Assembly: GCA_900540895.1 (NCBI GenBank) | Contig: UQHV01000015.1 | Location: forward strand, 1-64,000 | Direction of reading: 5' to 3' | DNA: 64,000 bases | Source: an uncultured Collinsella sp. | GTDB taxonomy: Bacteria; Actinomycetota; Coriobacteriia; Coriobacteriales; Coriobacteriaceae | In this document: one piece after another, positions 1-7,925 of the stretch | Layout: the number at the start of each line of letters is the position of its first letter | Numbering within the stretch: position 1 is the first letter of the stretch | Position numbers and translations under genes: made by a program | The notes under the pieces: model-generated | What the model saw: the letters and a program-made list of their open reading frames with translations, nothing else | Databases searched by the model: none | Told to the model about the DNA's origin: nothing

Positions 1-47
1 TTGCCGCGCCCCGCAGTGCCCGCTTCCCCCGAGAACAATTATCAGTG

Positions 48-170
48 CAGGTAGACGGCTTGCGTATTCTCGGAAAACCGGGGAATGGTCGACCCATACG
101 GGTTAAACGTAGTAGATAGGCCGTTTTCATGGCGCGGCCCCAAAACAGTCTTTTGGGACGGGTGGTATCC
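48..170 (+). repeat. Dispersed LNVVD-type element, copy 1
   Basis: This stretch matches two further copies near 21.1-21.3 kb. The shared core is TAAACGTAGTAGAT, flanked by GCAGGTAGA on the left and CAGTCTTTTGGGACGGG on the right. An open frame from ATG 85 to TAG 175-177 would encode 30 residues, and its central peptide MVDPYGLNVVDRPF is similar in the other copies. I see no good ribosome binding site before ATG 85. It lies just upstream of tex, so it may act in the tex leader. Whether it is a micro-gene, an RNA element or a passive repeat cannot be told from the sequence. Confidence 0.6.
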
Positions 171-215
171 TTGGTAGCTCTGTGCTGCAAACGCACCTTA
201 AACGCAAGGAGTCCC

Positions 216-2363
216 ATGGATCTTATCGCCCAGCTCGCCTGCGAGCTCAACCTTAAGGCCGCCAACGTCGAGGCAGCCGTCAAGCTCATCGACGAGGGCA
301 ACACCATCCCCTTTATCTCGCGCTACCGCAAGGAAGCAACGGGCGGCATGGATGACGTTGCCCTGCGCGCACTCGACGAGCGCCTGTCCTACCTGCGCAA
401 TCTTGAGCAGCGTAAAGAGGACGTCATTCTGCTTATCGACGCCCAGGGCAAACTCACGCCCGAACTCGAGCAGCAGATTCGCGAGGCCACGCAGCTCCAG
501 CGCGTCGAGGACCTCTACAAGCCCTACCGCAAAAAGCGCATGACCCGCGCGCAGAAGGCCCGCGAGGCCGGCCTGGAGCCGCTCGCCAACATGATCATCA
601 TGCAGGCCTCGGCCAAGGGCAGCGCACTCGACGCCGCCGCGGACTACGTCAACGAGGAGGCCGGCTTTGACACGCCCGAAAAGGCGCTCGCCGGCGCCGC
701 CGACATCGTGGCAGAGACGGTGGCCGAGGACCCGGAGAACGTCGCCGACCTACGCGCCTTTACGCAAAACACCGCCGATATCGTCGTCGAAGCCACCGAC
801 CCCACCGAGAAGACCCCCTACGAGCCCTACTACGACTTTGACGAGCCGCTGCGCCGCATCCCCAACCACCGCGTGCTGGCTATCGACCGCGGTGAGCGCG
901 AGGGCAAGCTCCGTGTGCGCGTGAACGTCGACGGCGCTGCCGCCACGGCACGCCTCGGCAGCCGTTGGCCCCGACGCCAGGGCGTGTTTGCCCCCATCTT
1001 CGATGCCGCCATCGCTGACGGTTACAAGCGCCTCATGGCTCCCTCGCTGGAGCGCGAGGCCCGTGCCAAGCTCACCGTCCGCGCCCAGACCGAGGCCATC
1101 AACGTCTTTGCCAAGAATCTCGAGGGGCTGCTCTCGGCACGCCCCGTCCGCGGCGCCCGCGTGCTCGCGCTCGATCCGGGCTACCGCACCGGCTGCAAGG
1201 TCGCCGTCATGGACGAGACCGGCAAGCTGCTCGACCACGGCGTGGTCTACCCCACCAAGCCGCGCCACGACGTCGCCGGCACCAAGCGCGAGCTCGCCCG
1301 CCTCGTCAAGAAGGACGGCGTCAACACCATCGTCATCGGCAACGGCACCGCCAGCCGCGAGACCGAGGAAGTCGTCTCGGAGTTCATTGCCGAGCAGGCG
1401 CCCGGGCTGCGATACACCATCGTCAACGAGGCCGGCGCGTCGGTGTACTCCGCCTCCGAGCTCGCCAGCCAGGAATATCCCGACCTGGACGTCACCGTGC
1501 GCGGCGCCATGAGCCTGGGCCGCCGCCTGCAGGACCCGCTGGCAGAGCTCGTCAAGATTCCGCCCCAGTCCATCGGCGTGGGCCAGTACCAGCACGACCT
1601 TGACCAGGCCGAGCTCTCGCGCACGCTGGGCCACGTGGTGGAGGACGTCGTCAACCGTGTGGGCGTCGATGTAAACACCGCGAGCGCGAGCCTGCTGGGA
1701 TACGTATCGGGCATCACGCCGAGCGTGGCCAAGAACATCGTGGCCTACCGCGAGGAAAACGGTGCCTTCACCGATCGCCGCCAACTCAAGAAGGTCCCCA
1801 AGCTGGGACCCAAGGCATACCTCAACGCCGCGGGTTTCCTGCGCATCAGCGGCGGCAAGAACCCGCTCGACGCCACGAGCGTCCACCCCGAAAGCTACGA
1901 GGTGGCCACGGTCGTCCTGGAGCGCGCAGGTGTGGCGGCCAGTGAGCTCAGCCGTGGCGGCGTGCCCGACATCGAGCGCCGTCTGGGCAGCATCTCGGCG
2001 CTGGCAAGCGACCTGGACTGCGGCACCCTGACGCTCATCGACATTGTCAACGAGCTCAAGAAGCCCGGCCGCGATCCGCGCGACGACGCGCCCGAGGTGG
2101 TCTTTAGCCGCTCAGCGCTTTCCATCGACGACCTGGAGCCCGGCATGGAACTCAAGGGCACGGTGCGCAACGTCGTCGACTTTGGTGCCTTCGTCGACGT
2201 GGGCGTGCACCAGGACGGCCTCGTGCACATCTCCAAACTGGCCAACCGCTTCGTCAAGCAACCGAGCGACGTGGTGCGCGTCGGCGACACGGTCAAGGTG
2301 TGGGTAGAAAAGGTCGACCGCGACCGCAAGAAGATCTCGCTCACCATGGTGCAGGGGAAGTAA
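216..2363 (+). CDS. tex: Tex-family S1 RNA-binding protein
   Basis: Tex proteins are cytoplasmic nucleic-acid-binding factors linked to transcription and RNA handling. The 715-residue product has the full architecture: an N-terminal helical Tex region, a YqgF/RNase H-like fold around residues 310-430 (starting near LALDPGYRTGCK), helix-hairpin-helix motifs around 490-545 and a C-terminal S1 domain from about residue 638 (GMELKGTVRNVVDFGAFVD). The start is ATG 216, which has AAGGAG at 206-211. An in-frame ATG at 129 would add 29 residues that look unlike Tex and overlap a dispersed repeat, so I rejected it. A strong hairpin terminator follows at 2464-2508. Confidence 0.95.
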   Translation: MDLIAQLACELNLKAANVEAAVKLIDEGNTIPFISRYRKEATGGMDDVALRALDERLSYLRNLEQRKEDVILLIDAQGKLTPELEQQIREATQLQRVEDLYKPYRKKRMTRAQKAREAGLEPLANMIIMQASAKGSALDAAADYVNEEAGFDTPEKALAGAADIVAETVAEDPENVADLRAFTQNTADIVVEATDPTEKTPYEPYYDFDEPLRRIPNHRVLAIDRGEREGKLRVRVNVDGAAATARLGSRWPRRQGVFAPIFDAAIADGYKRLMAPSLEREARAKLTVRAQTEAINVFAKNLEGLLSARPVRGARVLALDPGYRTGCKVAVMDETGKLLDHGVVYPTKPRHDVAGTKRELARLVKKDGVNTIVIGNGTASRETEEVVSEFIAEQAPGLRYTIVNEAGASVYSASELASQEYPDLDVTVRGAMSLGRRLQDPLAELVKIPPQSIGVGQYQHDLDQAELSRTLGHVVEDVVNRVGVDVNTASASLLGYVSGITPSVAKNIVAYREENGAFTDRRQLKKVPKLGPKAYLNAAGFLRISGGKNPLDATSVHPESYEVATVVLERAGVAASELSRGGVPDIERRLGSISALASDLDCGTLTLIDIVNELKKPGRDPRDDAPEVVFSRSALSIDDLEPGMELKGTVRNVVDFGAFVDVGVHQDGLVHISKLANRFVKQPSDVVRVGDTVKVWVEKVDRDRKKISLTMVQGK

Positions 2364-2391
2364 ACCGCCTAAAGCAAGGGTCCCCCCTCTC

Positions 2392-2571
2392 GCGACGTGC
2401 AGAATCGCGAGTATTCTGCAAATTCCGCCGTTCCGGATGCCCCTCAGAGGCAATAAAGTCACAAACAGCCCCCGTTTTAGCGTCGTCAGAGCCAAAACGG
2501 GGGCTGTTCCGTGCTTTATCTAGCTGGTAAAAGCCTTTACCTTGCTGAATACTCTCAATTTTGCACGTCGC
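2392..2571. repeat. MITE-like unit with inverted ends, copy A
   Basis: The unit is bounded by imperfect 29-bp inverted repeats, GCGACGTGCA plus GAGTATTC on the left (2392-2420) and the complement on the right (2543-2571), with about 25 of 29 positions matching. A related unit lies at 24799-25009. The bases just left of each unit also resemble each other (AAGGGTCCCCCCTCT here). There is no transposase and no convincing gene inside; the tex terminator sits within it. Confidence 0.55.
2464..2508 (+). terminator. tex terminator hairpin
   Basis: A near-perfect stem AACAGCCCCCGTTTT / AAAACGGGGGCTGTT lies 100 bases after the tex stop codon. The T-tract after it is weak. Confidence 0.75.
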
Positions 2572-2642
2572 AGGCGGGGGTACCTTTGCCCACGGCAGGA
2601 TTGGAGGCCGATCACCAACCTACCGGCAAGTTCGTGTCGGCA

Positions 2643-2714
2643 GCCCCGGCCTTTCCTTTGCCCAGCGCGACCCTTGCGAAGCGCGTGAGCGATAGGGAAA
2701 GGAAAGGCCGGGGC
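2643..2714. repeat. Long inverted repeat (20-bp arms)
   Basis: The arms GCCCCGGCCTTTCCTTT and its complement enclose about 30 bases containing GCGACCCTTGCGAAGC. The inner part resembles the loop of the longer inverted repeat at 20745-20884. It lies 3' of the minus-strand transaldolase gene and could end its transcript, although no T-tract follows. Confidence 0.6.
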
Positions 2715-2744
2715 GATCAGCTCACGGCGTAGCCAGTGTTCGCC

Positions 2745-3449
2745 CTACGGCAGGATATGGAAGCCGAGCGAAGCGATATCCTTGGCAAAGCCGCGGACGG
2801 TATCGAGCGAGACCTCGTACGGATCACGGCCGATGTTCTTGCGCTTGGCCAGGATGCTGTTGGGCACCGTGATGATCTGGCAACCGCAGGCTTCGGCCTG
2901 GTAGATGTTGATGAGCTCGCGCGTGGATGCCCACAGGACCTCGCAGTTGGGCTTGACGGCGGCCTTCTTGACCGACTCCGTCACAAACGGAATGGGATCG
3001 ACGCCGGTATCGGCGATACGGCCGGCAAAGAGCGAGATGATGGACGGCGTCTCGGCGTCAACGGCCTCGACCATCTCATCGACCTGCTCGGGCGTAAAGA
3101 TGGTAGTGACGTTGACCTTGATGCCGTCGGCCGAAAGCTTGCGGACCAGCTCGGCGGTGGACTCGCCCTTGGTGGTCACGCACGGAATCTTGACGTAGAC
3201 GTTCTCGGCCCAGGTAGCGATCTCGCGAGCCTCGACCTCCATGGTCTCGACGTCGTCGGCAAAGACCTCAAACGAGACGGACACATCGGTGATGTGGGTT
3301 AAGACCTCCTTGGCAAACGCGCGGTAATCCGTCACGCCGCCCTTCTTCATAAGGGACGGGTTGGTCGTGAAACCCTGAACGTTGCCGTTCTCGTACATGT
3401 CGAGCATGCCCTCGAGGTTTGCACCGTCAGCGAACACCTTGATTGCCAT
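2745..3449 (-). CDS. Transaldolase-like protein (TalC/FSA type)
   Basis: The 234-residue product is a short single-domain TIM-barrel aldolase of the transaldolase / fructose-6-phosphate aldolase group, acting in sugar phosphate interconversion in the cytoplasm. FADGANLEGM begins the barrel, GFTTNPSLMKK is the family N-terminal signature, and K87 in NVYVKIP is the expected Schiff-base lysine. It is slightly longer than typical TalC (about 215). ATG 3449 is preferred over an upstream start because AAAGGA precedes it. It seems monocistronic. Paired inverted GATAAAC boxes lie upstream at 3480-3512. Whether it acts as a true transaldolase or as an aldolase cannot be decided from the sequence. Confidence 0.88.
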   Translation of the reverse strand: MAIKVFADGANLEGMLDMYENGNVQGFTTNPSLMKKGGVTDYRAFAKEVLTHITDVSVSFEVFADDVETMEVEAREIATWAENVYVKIPCVTTKGESTAELVRKLSADGIKVNVTTIFTPEQVDEMVEAVDAETPSIISLFAGRIADTGVDPIPFVTESVKKAAVKPNCEVLWASTRELINIYQAEACGCQIITVPNSILAKRKNIGRDPYEVSLDTVRGFAKDIASLGFHILP

Positions 3450-3479
3450 CTGCCTGATTCCTTTCGTTAGCATACGGCC

Positions 3480-3512
3480 GATAAACTGCTAAACACTTTA
3501 CCTACGTTTATC
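3480..3512 (-). promoter_or_regulatory. Inverted GATAAAC box pair upstream of transaldolase
   Basis: GATAAAC (3480-3486) and GTTTATC (3506-3512) face each other across 19 bases. A similar pair sits upstream of the 96-residue protein gene at 33020-33055, and GATAAACGT(A/T)GGTA is shared by both. On the minus strand TTGATA could also serve as a -35 element. The regulator is unknown. Confidence 0.35.
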
Positions 3513-3642
3513 AAGGCGTGAACTGCGGTTTTTTATCTTCTCGGCGAACGGTATAAACACCTCAGTGTTTGGATTGATAAATCGATTGAGCATGCAAAAG
3601 CAAAGAGTCGCAGTTTGAGCAAACGTCAGAACGCGGGATTCA

Positions 3643-4470
3643 TTAGATGAGGCCGAAATGCTGCATCGCTGTGACGGTGCCGTCGTGTGCGACATCGTCG
3701 GTCACGTAGTCGGCGACCGCCTTGACCTCGGGCATGGCGTTGCCCATGGCGACAGCCGTCTCGACCGCAGCGAGCATGCCCAGGTCGTTACCCGAATCGC
3801 CGAAGCCAAAGGTGCGCGCGTTGCCGGTGCGACCCAGGTATTCCAGCGCTCGCGCCACGCCCACGCCCTTGTCGATGCCCTTGGGGCTCAGCTCGCGATT
3901 CCGACCACCGGTGTTGCACAGCTCAAACTCGCGATCGATAAAGCCATCATCGTTGGCTACGCGAGCCAGGTCGCTCGCGACGATGCCTACCTTGCCCACG
4001 CGCAGACGACCGTCGACGCGCATTTCCTCGGTGCTGTGCACCACAGAAGTGCCGATCAGAGACGACTGCTCAACGCCCGCGGGTTCCAGGGCAAAAGTAG
4101 CCACGTTGGTCTCGAAAAAGGCTTCAATCCCTGCCGCGGCCATACGGCGAGCGAGCTCCGCAACAATGTCTTCGTCAAAGCAGTCCTCATGCACCACGCG
4201 GCCCTCGACCTCGAGCGTGGCGCCTGCCATGGCAACGATGCCCGCGGGGTCGAGCGCACGCAAGCTGTCCGCGATGAGCCACAGGGGACGACCCGTGCAG
4301 ATAAATGCCTGGTGTCCCGCGTCGCGCAGACGATGAAACGCCTCGACGACCGTCTGCGAGGGGTGAACCGCCGAAAAGTCCTTGTCGGTCATGTTGTCGG
4401 GATCGAACGACGTCAGCGTGCCGTCCACGTCAAAAAAGAGCACGGCGGAATCGGGGCACGCATCAATCAT
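3643..4470 (-). CDS. Cof-type HAD-IIB phosphatase
   Basis: This 275-residue protein is a haloacid-dehalogenase-type phosphatase with a C2B cap, the Cof/YkrA-like group that removes phosphate from sugar phosphates or nucleotides. Motif I is DVDGT (nucleophile D14), motif II is CTGRP and motif IV is GFGDSGNDLGM near the C terminus. ATG 4470 has GAAAGGAA upstream. It is divergent from rlmKL, with about 75 bases between the two starts. The substrate cannot be named. The family is certain, the specific function is not. Confidence 0.88.
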   Translation of the reverse strand: MIDACPDSAVLFFDVDGTLTSFDPDNMTDKDFSAVHPSQTVVEAFHRLRDAGHQAFICTGRPLWLIADSLRALDPAGIVAMAGATLEVEGRVVHEDCFDEDIVAELARRMAAAGIEAFFETNVATFALEPAGVEQSSLIGTSVVHSTEEMRVDGRLRVGKVGIVASDLARVANDDGFIDREFELCNTGGRNRELSPKGIDKGVGVARALEYLGRTGNARTFGFGDSGNDLGMLAAVETAVAMGNAMPEVKAVADYVTDDVAHDGTVTAMQHFGLI

Positions 4471-4545
4471 ATGGGTTCCTTTCGGGGGCGAGAGTAAACG
4501 AAGTATCCATCATATAATGGAGCGACGCAACCAGAGAGGTCACCC

Positions 4546-7113
4546 ATGGAATTTTACGCAAGCTGCCCCGAGGGCTTTGAGTCCGCACTCGCCGATGAGC
4601 TTAAACGCCTCGGGCTTTCGCATGTTCGCCGGCTGAAGGGCCGCGCTACATTTGAGGGCGAGCTCGAAGAAGGCTACCGCGCCTGTCTGTGGTCGCGCCT
4701 AGCGAGCCGCGTGTTTGCGGTGCTCGGGCGCTTTGAGGCGCAGGATGCCGACGAGCTGTACGATAGCGTTTACGACATTGCCTGGGAGAGCGTCGTCCGC
4801 CCCGGCGCCACCATCGCCATTACCGCCCGCGGCGTGACCGAGCAGCTGCGCAACACGCGCTTCTCGGCCCTGCGCGCCAAGGACGCGCTGTGCGACCGCT
4901 TGGCCGAAACCACGGGCCGTCGTGCCGATGTCGATGCCGCCGACCCCGATGTTCACCTGCTGCTTTCGCTGCGCCAGCGCCGTGCGAGCATCAGCCTGGA
5001 CCTTTCGGGCGACCCGCTGTTCAAGCGCCTGCCGCCCGCCGCGACCCGCGCCGGCGAGGGCACGCACGTGCTGCGCCCCGACTACGCCGCCCTGGTGCTC
5101 GCGCAGGTCGGCTGGACCGCACTGTGCGAGCGCGAGCTAACGGCCGATGATTACGAAAACGAAGCGCTGCCTACGCTGATCGACGCCTCGTGCGCCGGCG
5201 GCGGTCTGCTGCTGGAGGCCGTGAATATTCTGACCGACCGCGCCCCGGGCGCCGCACGCGAGCGCTGGGGCTTTGAGGGCTGGCAGCTGCACGACGCCGC
5301 TCTGTGGGAGCAGTTGCTTACCGAGGCACGCGAGCGCGAGACGGCAGCACGCGAGCGCCAGGCACGCATCGTGGCCGCGGATGTTGACCCCGCCGCCCGC
5401 AAGGCCGCTGAGCGCATGGTCAAGTGCGCCGGCTACAAGCGCTTTGTCGATTTTTGCGCCGCCAAGTCCGCAACCGTACTGGACCACGCGGGCGCCGTCG
5501 CCGGCGCCGCCGTGGTCGCAGACACCACCGAGACCCCGCTTTCGCTCATGCACGACGCCATGACGCTGGTCGGTGAGCTGCGCCGCGCGCCCGAGCTTGC
5601 CGCGGCGTCGGTCGCCGCACTCACCCGCGACGGATTGCTGGCCCGCGCGCTCCACGCCGAGCCCGAGCGCTCGATTGCCGTCATGCCCAATAACGAGGAG
5701 GCGACCGTCGAAGTCTGGCCTTCGCTCGACCACGCCGCCGCAGCGTTTGAGGCTGCGACCAGTGCGGATGCCGAGGCCGAGGTCACGGATGCCGACGAAG
5801 TCAACGACAACGCCGCCAACACCCCCATGCCCGAGCCCGCCGCCATGCTCGACCTGGGCGACGGCAAGCCGCTGCCCGTGCTCATCCCCGAGTCTGAGCA
5901 GTTCGCCAACCGCTTGCGCAAGAACGCCCGCCTGCGTCGCAAGTGGGCCAAGCGCGAGGGCGTGAGCTGCTACCGCGTCTACGATGCCGACCTGCCCGAT
6001 TACTCCGCCGCCATCGATCTGTACGAGGGCTGCCCGCAGACGCCGGGCCGCTGGCTCGTCATCGCCGAATACGCCGCGCCCAAGACCATCGACCCCGCAC
6101 TGGCCCAGGCCCGCATGCTCGACATCTTGGCCATCGCTCCGCGCATCCTAGATGTTCCGGCCGAGCATGTGCACGCCAAGGCCCGCATGCGCTCGCGCGG
6201 CGGCTCGCAGTACGGCAAGCAGGGCGCCGGCAAGGGCGCATCGAGCGAGCGCGCCAACATCGCACGCCGCCGTCTGCCGCTCATCGAAGAGGGCGGCCTT
6301 ACCTTTGCCGTCAACTTTGACGACTATCTGGATGTGGGCATCTTCCTGGATCACCGCGTCACCCGCAACCTGGTGCGCGAGCACGCCAAGCAGGCGCGCC
6401 GCTTCCTCAACCTGTTCGCCTATACCGGCACCGCCACCTGCTATGCGGCAAACGGCGGCGTCGAGGAGACCGTGACGGTCGACCTTTCCAACACCTATCT
6501 GGACTGGGCCGAGCGCAATATGCGTCAGAACGGCTTTGTGGGACCGCAGCATCACTTTGTGCGCGACGACGTGCTCGCCTGGATTCGCGACCAGCGTCAG
6601 ACGCGCAACCGCTGGGACCTGATCTTTGTCGACCCGCCCACGTTTTCGAACTCGTCTAAGATGGGCCGCCGCACCTGGGATGTCCAGCGCGACCATGTTG
6701 AACTTTTGGCCGGTGTATCGCGCCTGCTCGCGCAGGGCGGCCATGCCATCTTTAGCTGCAACCTGCGCGGCTTCCGTCCCGAGACGCGCAAGCTCGCACG
6801 CGCGGGCGTCGTGCTGGAGGACATTACGGCACAGACCATCCCCGAGGATTTCGCGCGCAACCAGAAGGTGCACCACTGCTATATCGTGCGCCGCCTGCCC
6901 ATCGAAGATGCCATGGCAGAAGTCGGCTTTAGCGCCGAGGAAATTGCCGAGCGAACCGAGGAGCTGCGCAACCCCGAGGCCCGCAAGCCCCGTGCGTCAG
7001 TACCCGCGCACGCGCAGGCCGGCAACGGCAAGTCGAACTTTGCCGGCAAACCCTCCCCCGCCGGCAAGCCCAAAAAGAAGAAGTTCTACGCCAGCAAGCC
7101 CAAGGGCAAATAA
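4546..7113 (+). CDS. rlmKL: RlmKL-type 23S rRNA methyltransferase with degenerate first domain
   Basis: RlmKL normally makes m2G2445 (N-terminal RlmL part) and m7G2069 (C-terminal RlmK part) in 23S rRNA. The 855-residue product keeps the THUMP region and the RlmL scaffold (TDRAPG, RWGFEGW). However, the SAM motif DPMCGSGT is replaced by DASCAGGG near residue 212 and the catalytic SNPPYGER by ADTTETPLS near 324. The RlmK half is intact: LNLFAYTGTATCYA near 619 and FVDPPTFSNSSK near 695. An acidic insert (about 405-425) and a basic lysine-rich tail flank the C-terminal half. ATG 4546 follows AGAGAGGTCACCC; TATAAT at 4513-4518 is a likely -10 with no clear -35. I expect only the m7G activity to remain. 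Confidence 0.9.
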   Translation: MEFYASCPEGFESALADELKRLGLSHVRRLKGRATFEGELEEGYRACLWSRLASRVFAVLGRFEAQDADELYDSVYDIAWESVVRPGATIAITARGVTEQLRNTRFSALRAKDALCDRLAETTGRRADVDAADPDVHLLLSLRQRRASISLDLSGDPLFKRLPPAATRAGEGTHVLRPDYAALVLAQVGWTALCERELTADDYENEALPTLIDASCAGGGLLLEAVNILTDRAPGAARERWGFEGWQLHDAALWEQLLTEARERETAARERQARIVAADVDPAARKAAERMVKCAGYKRFVDFCAAKSATVLDHAGAVAGAAVVADTTETPLSLMHDAMTLVGELRRAPELAAASVAALTRDGLLARALHAEPERSIAVMPNNEEATVEVWPSLDHAAAAFEAATSADAEAEVTDADEVNDNAANTPMPEPAAMLDLGDGKPLPVLIPESEQFANRLRKNARLRRKWAKREGVSCYRVYDADLPDYSAAIDLYEGCPQTPGRWLVIAEYAAPKTIDPALAQARMLDILAIAPRILDVPAEHVHAKARMRSRGGSQYGKQGAGKGASSERANIARRRLPLIEEGGLTFAVNFDDYLDVGIFLDHRVTRNLVREHAKQARRFLNLFAYTGTATCYAANGGVEETVTVDLSNTYLDWAERNMRQNGFVGPQHHFVRDDVLAWIRDQRQTRNRWDLIFVDPPTFSNSSKMGRRTWDVQRDHVELLAGVSRLLAQGGHAIFSCNLRGFRPETRKLARAGVVLEDITAQTIPEDFARNQKVHHCYIVRRLPIEDAMAEVGFSAEEIAERTEELRNPEARKPRASVPAHAQAGNGKSNFAGKPSPAGKPKKKKFYASKPKGK

Positions 7114-7116
7114 CAA

Positions 7117-7183
7117 AGTTGCGGTGGAATACGGACTGCTTTGCCTGGAATTAGGCAAATTTAGACCGTATTTCACCGCAACT
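7117..7183. repeat. Palindromic hairpin, GTTGCGGTGGAATA family
   Basis: AGTTGCGGTGGAATACGG pairs with CCGTATTTCACCGCAACT around a 31-base centre holding a second small stem (TTGCCT/AGGCAA). It sits between the convergent rlmKL and kdpE and could end both transcripts. The same arm occurs at 21340-21408 and, as a single half, at 45377. Confidence 0.75.
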
Positions 7184-7207
7184 CATATTGGGATGGCGGA
7201 TGCCGAC

Positions 7208-7921
7208 CTATCCCTGGATGACCAATCGGTAACCAATACCCACGTGCGTCTGGATATAGCGCGGATGCGCGGGGTCGGACTCGATCTTCTTGCGCAGCGT
7301 GCCCATAAAGACACGCAGGCTCGCCAGGTCGCTCTTAGTTGCCGTGCCCCAAATCTCGTGCAGGATAAACTGGTGCGTCAGCACCTTGTCGGCGTTATGC
7401 GCCAGCAGGCACAGGAGCTTGTACTCGATCGGCGTCAAATGCAGTTCCTCGCCATCCATCGTGGCGATGCCGGCATCAAAATCGATATGCAACTCGCCGG
7501 TATCGAACGAGCCCTCGGAGGCAACGCCGCCTGTTTGCGCATACGAGAGACGCCTGAGCGTCGTGCGAATGCGCGCAAGCAACTCCTCGACCGAAAACGG
7601 CTTGGTCAGGTAGTCGTCGGCGCCGGCATCGAGCGCGCGGATCTTGTCCGCATCCTCGCTGCGCGCCGAGACCACGATGATCGGCATGCCCGACCATGCG
7701 CGCACCGACTCCACCACCTTGACGCCGTCCATATCGGGCAGGCCCAAATCGAGAAGCACGATGCTCGGCGTCTGCGATGAGGCGGCGGCGATGGCGGCAT
7801 GGGCGGTCTCCACGGCCATATGACGCAAGCCGTGCGCCTCGAGTGCGGCAACGATAAGGTTGCGAACGGCGGGATCGTCCTCAACGACCAAGATGAGCGG
7901 TTTTACGGCAGAGTTCGGCAC
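7208..7921 (-). CDS. kdpE: KdpE-like OmpR-family response regulator
   Basis: The 237-residue product has a receiver domain with the acidic pocket EDD (14-16), phospho-acceptor D58 in LLDLGLPD and K107 in LTKPF, followed by an OmpR-type winged helix (LTPIEYKLLCLLAHN, GYRLV at the end). It should respond to the adjacent sensor kinase. I chose GTG 7921: it has AAGGAG at the right distance and starts 4 bases after the kdpD stop codon, whereas ATG 8002 would lie inside kdpD. There is no kdpFABC in the window; the nearest potassium gene is kup, on the same strand. Confidence 0.88.
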   Translation of the reverse strand: MPNSAVKPLILVVEDDPAVRNLIVAALEAHGLRHMAVETAHAAIAAASSQTPSIVLLDLGLPDMDGVKVVESVRAWSGMPIIVVSARSEDADKIRALDAGADDYLTKPFSVEELLARIRTTLRRLSYAQTGGVASEGSFDTGELHIDFDAGIATMDGEELHLTPIEYKLLCLLAHNADKVLTHQFILHEIWGTATKSDLASLRVFMGTLRKKIESDPAHPRYIQTHVGIGYRLVIQG

Positions 7922-7925
7922 AGCG

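Noticed and set aside
129..215. Earlier ATG for tex
   Set aside because: The added residues are unlike Tex, lack a ribosome binding site and overlap a dispersed repeat.
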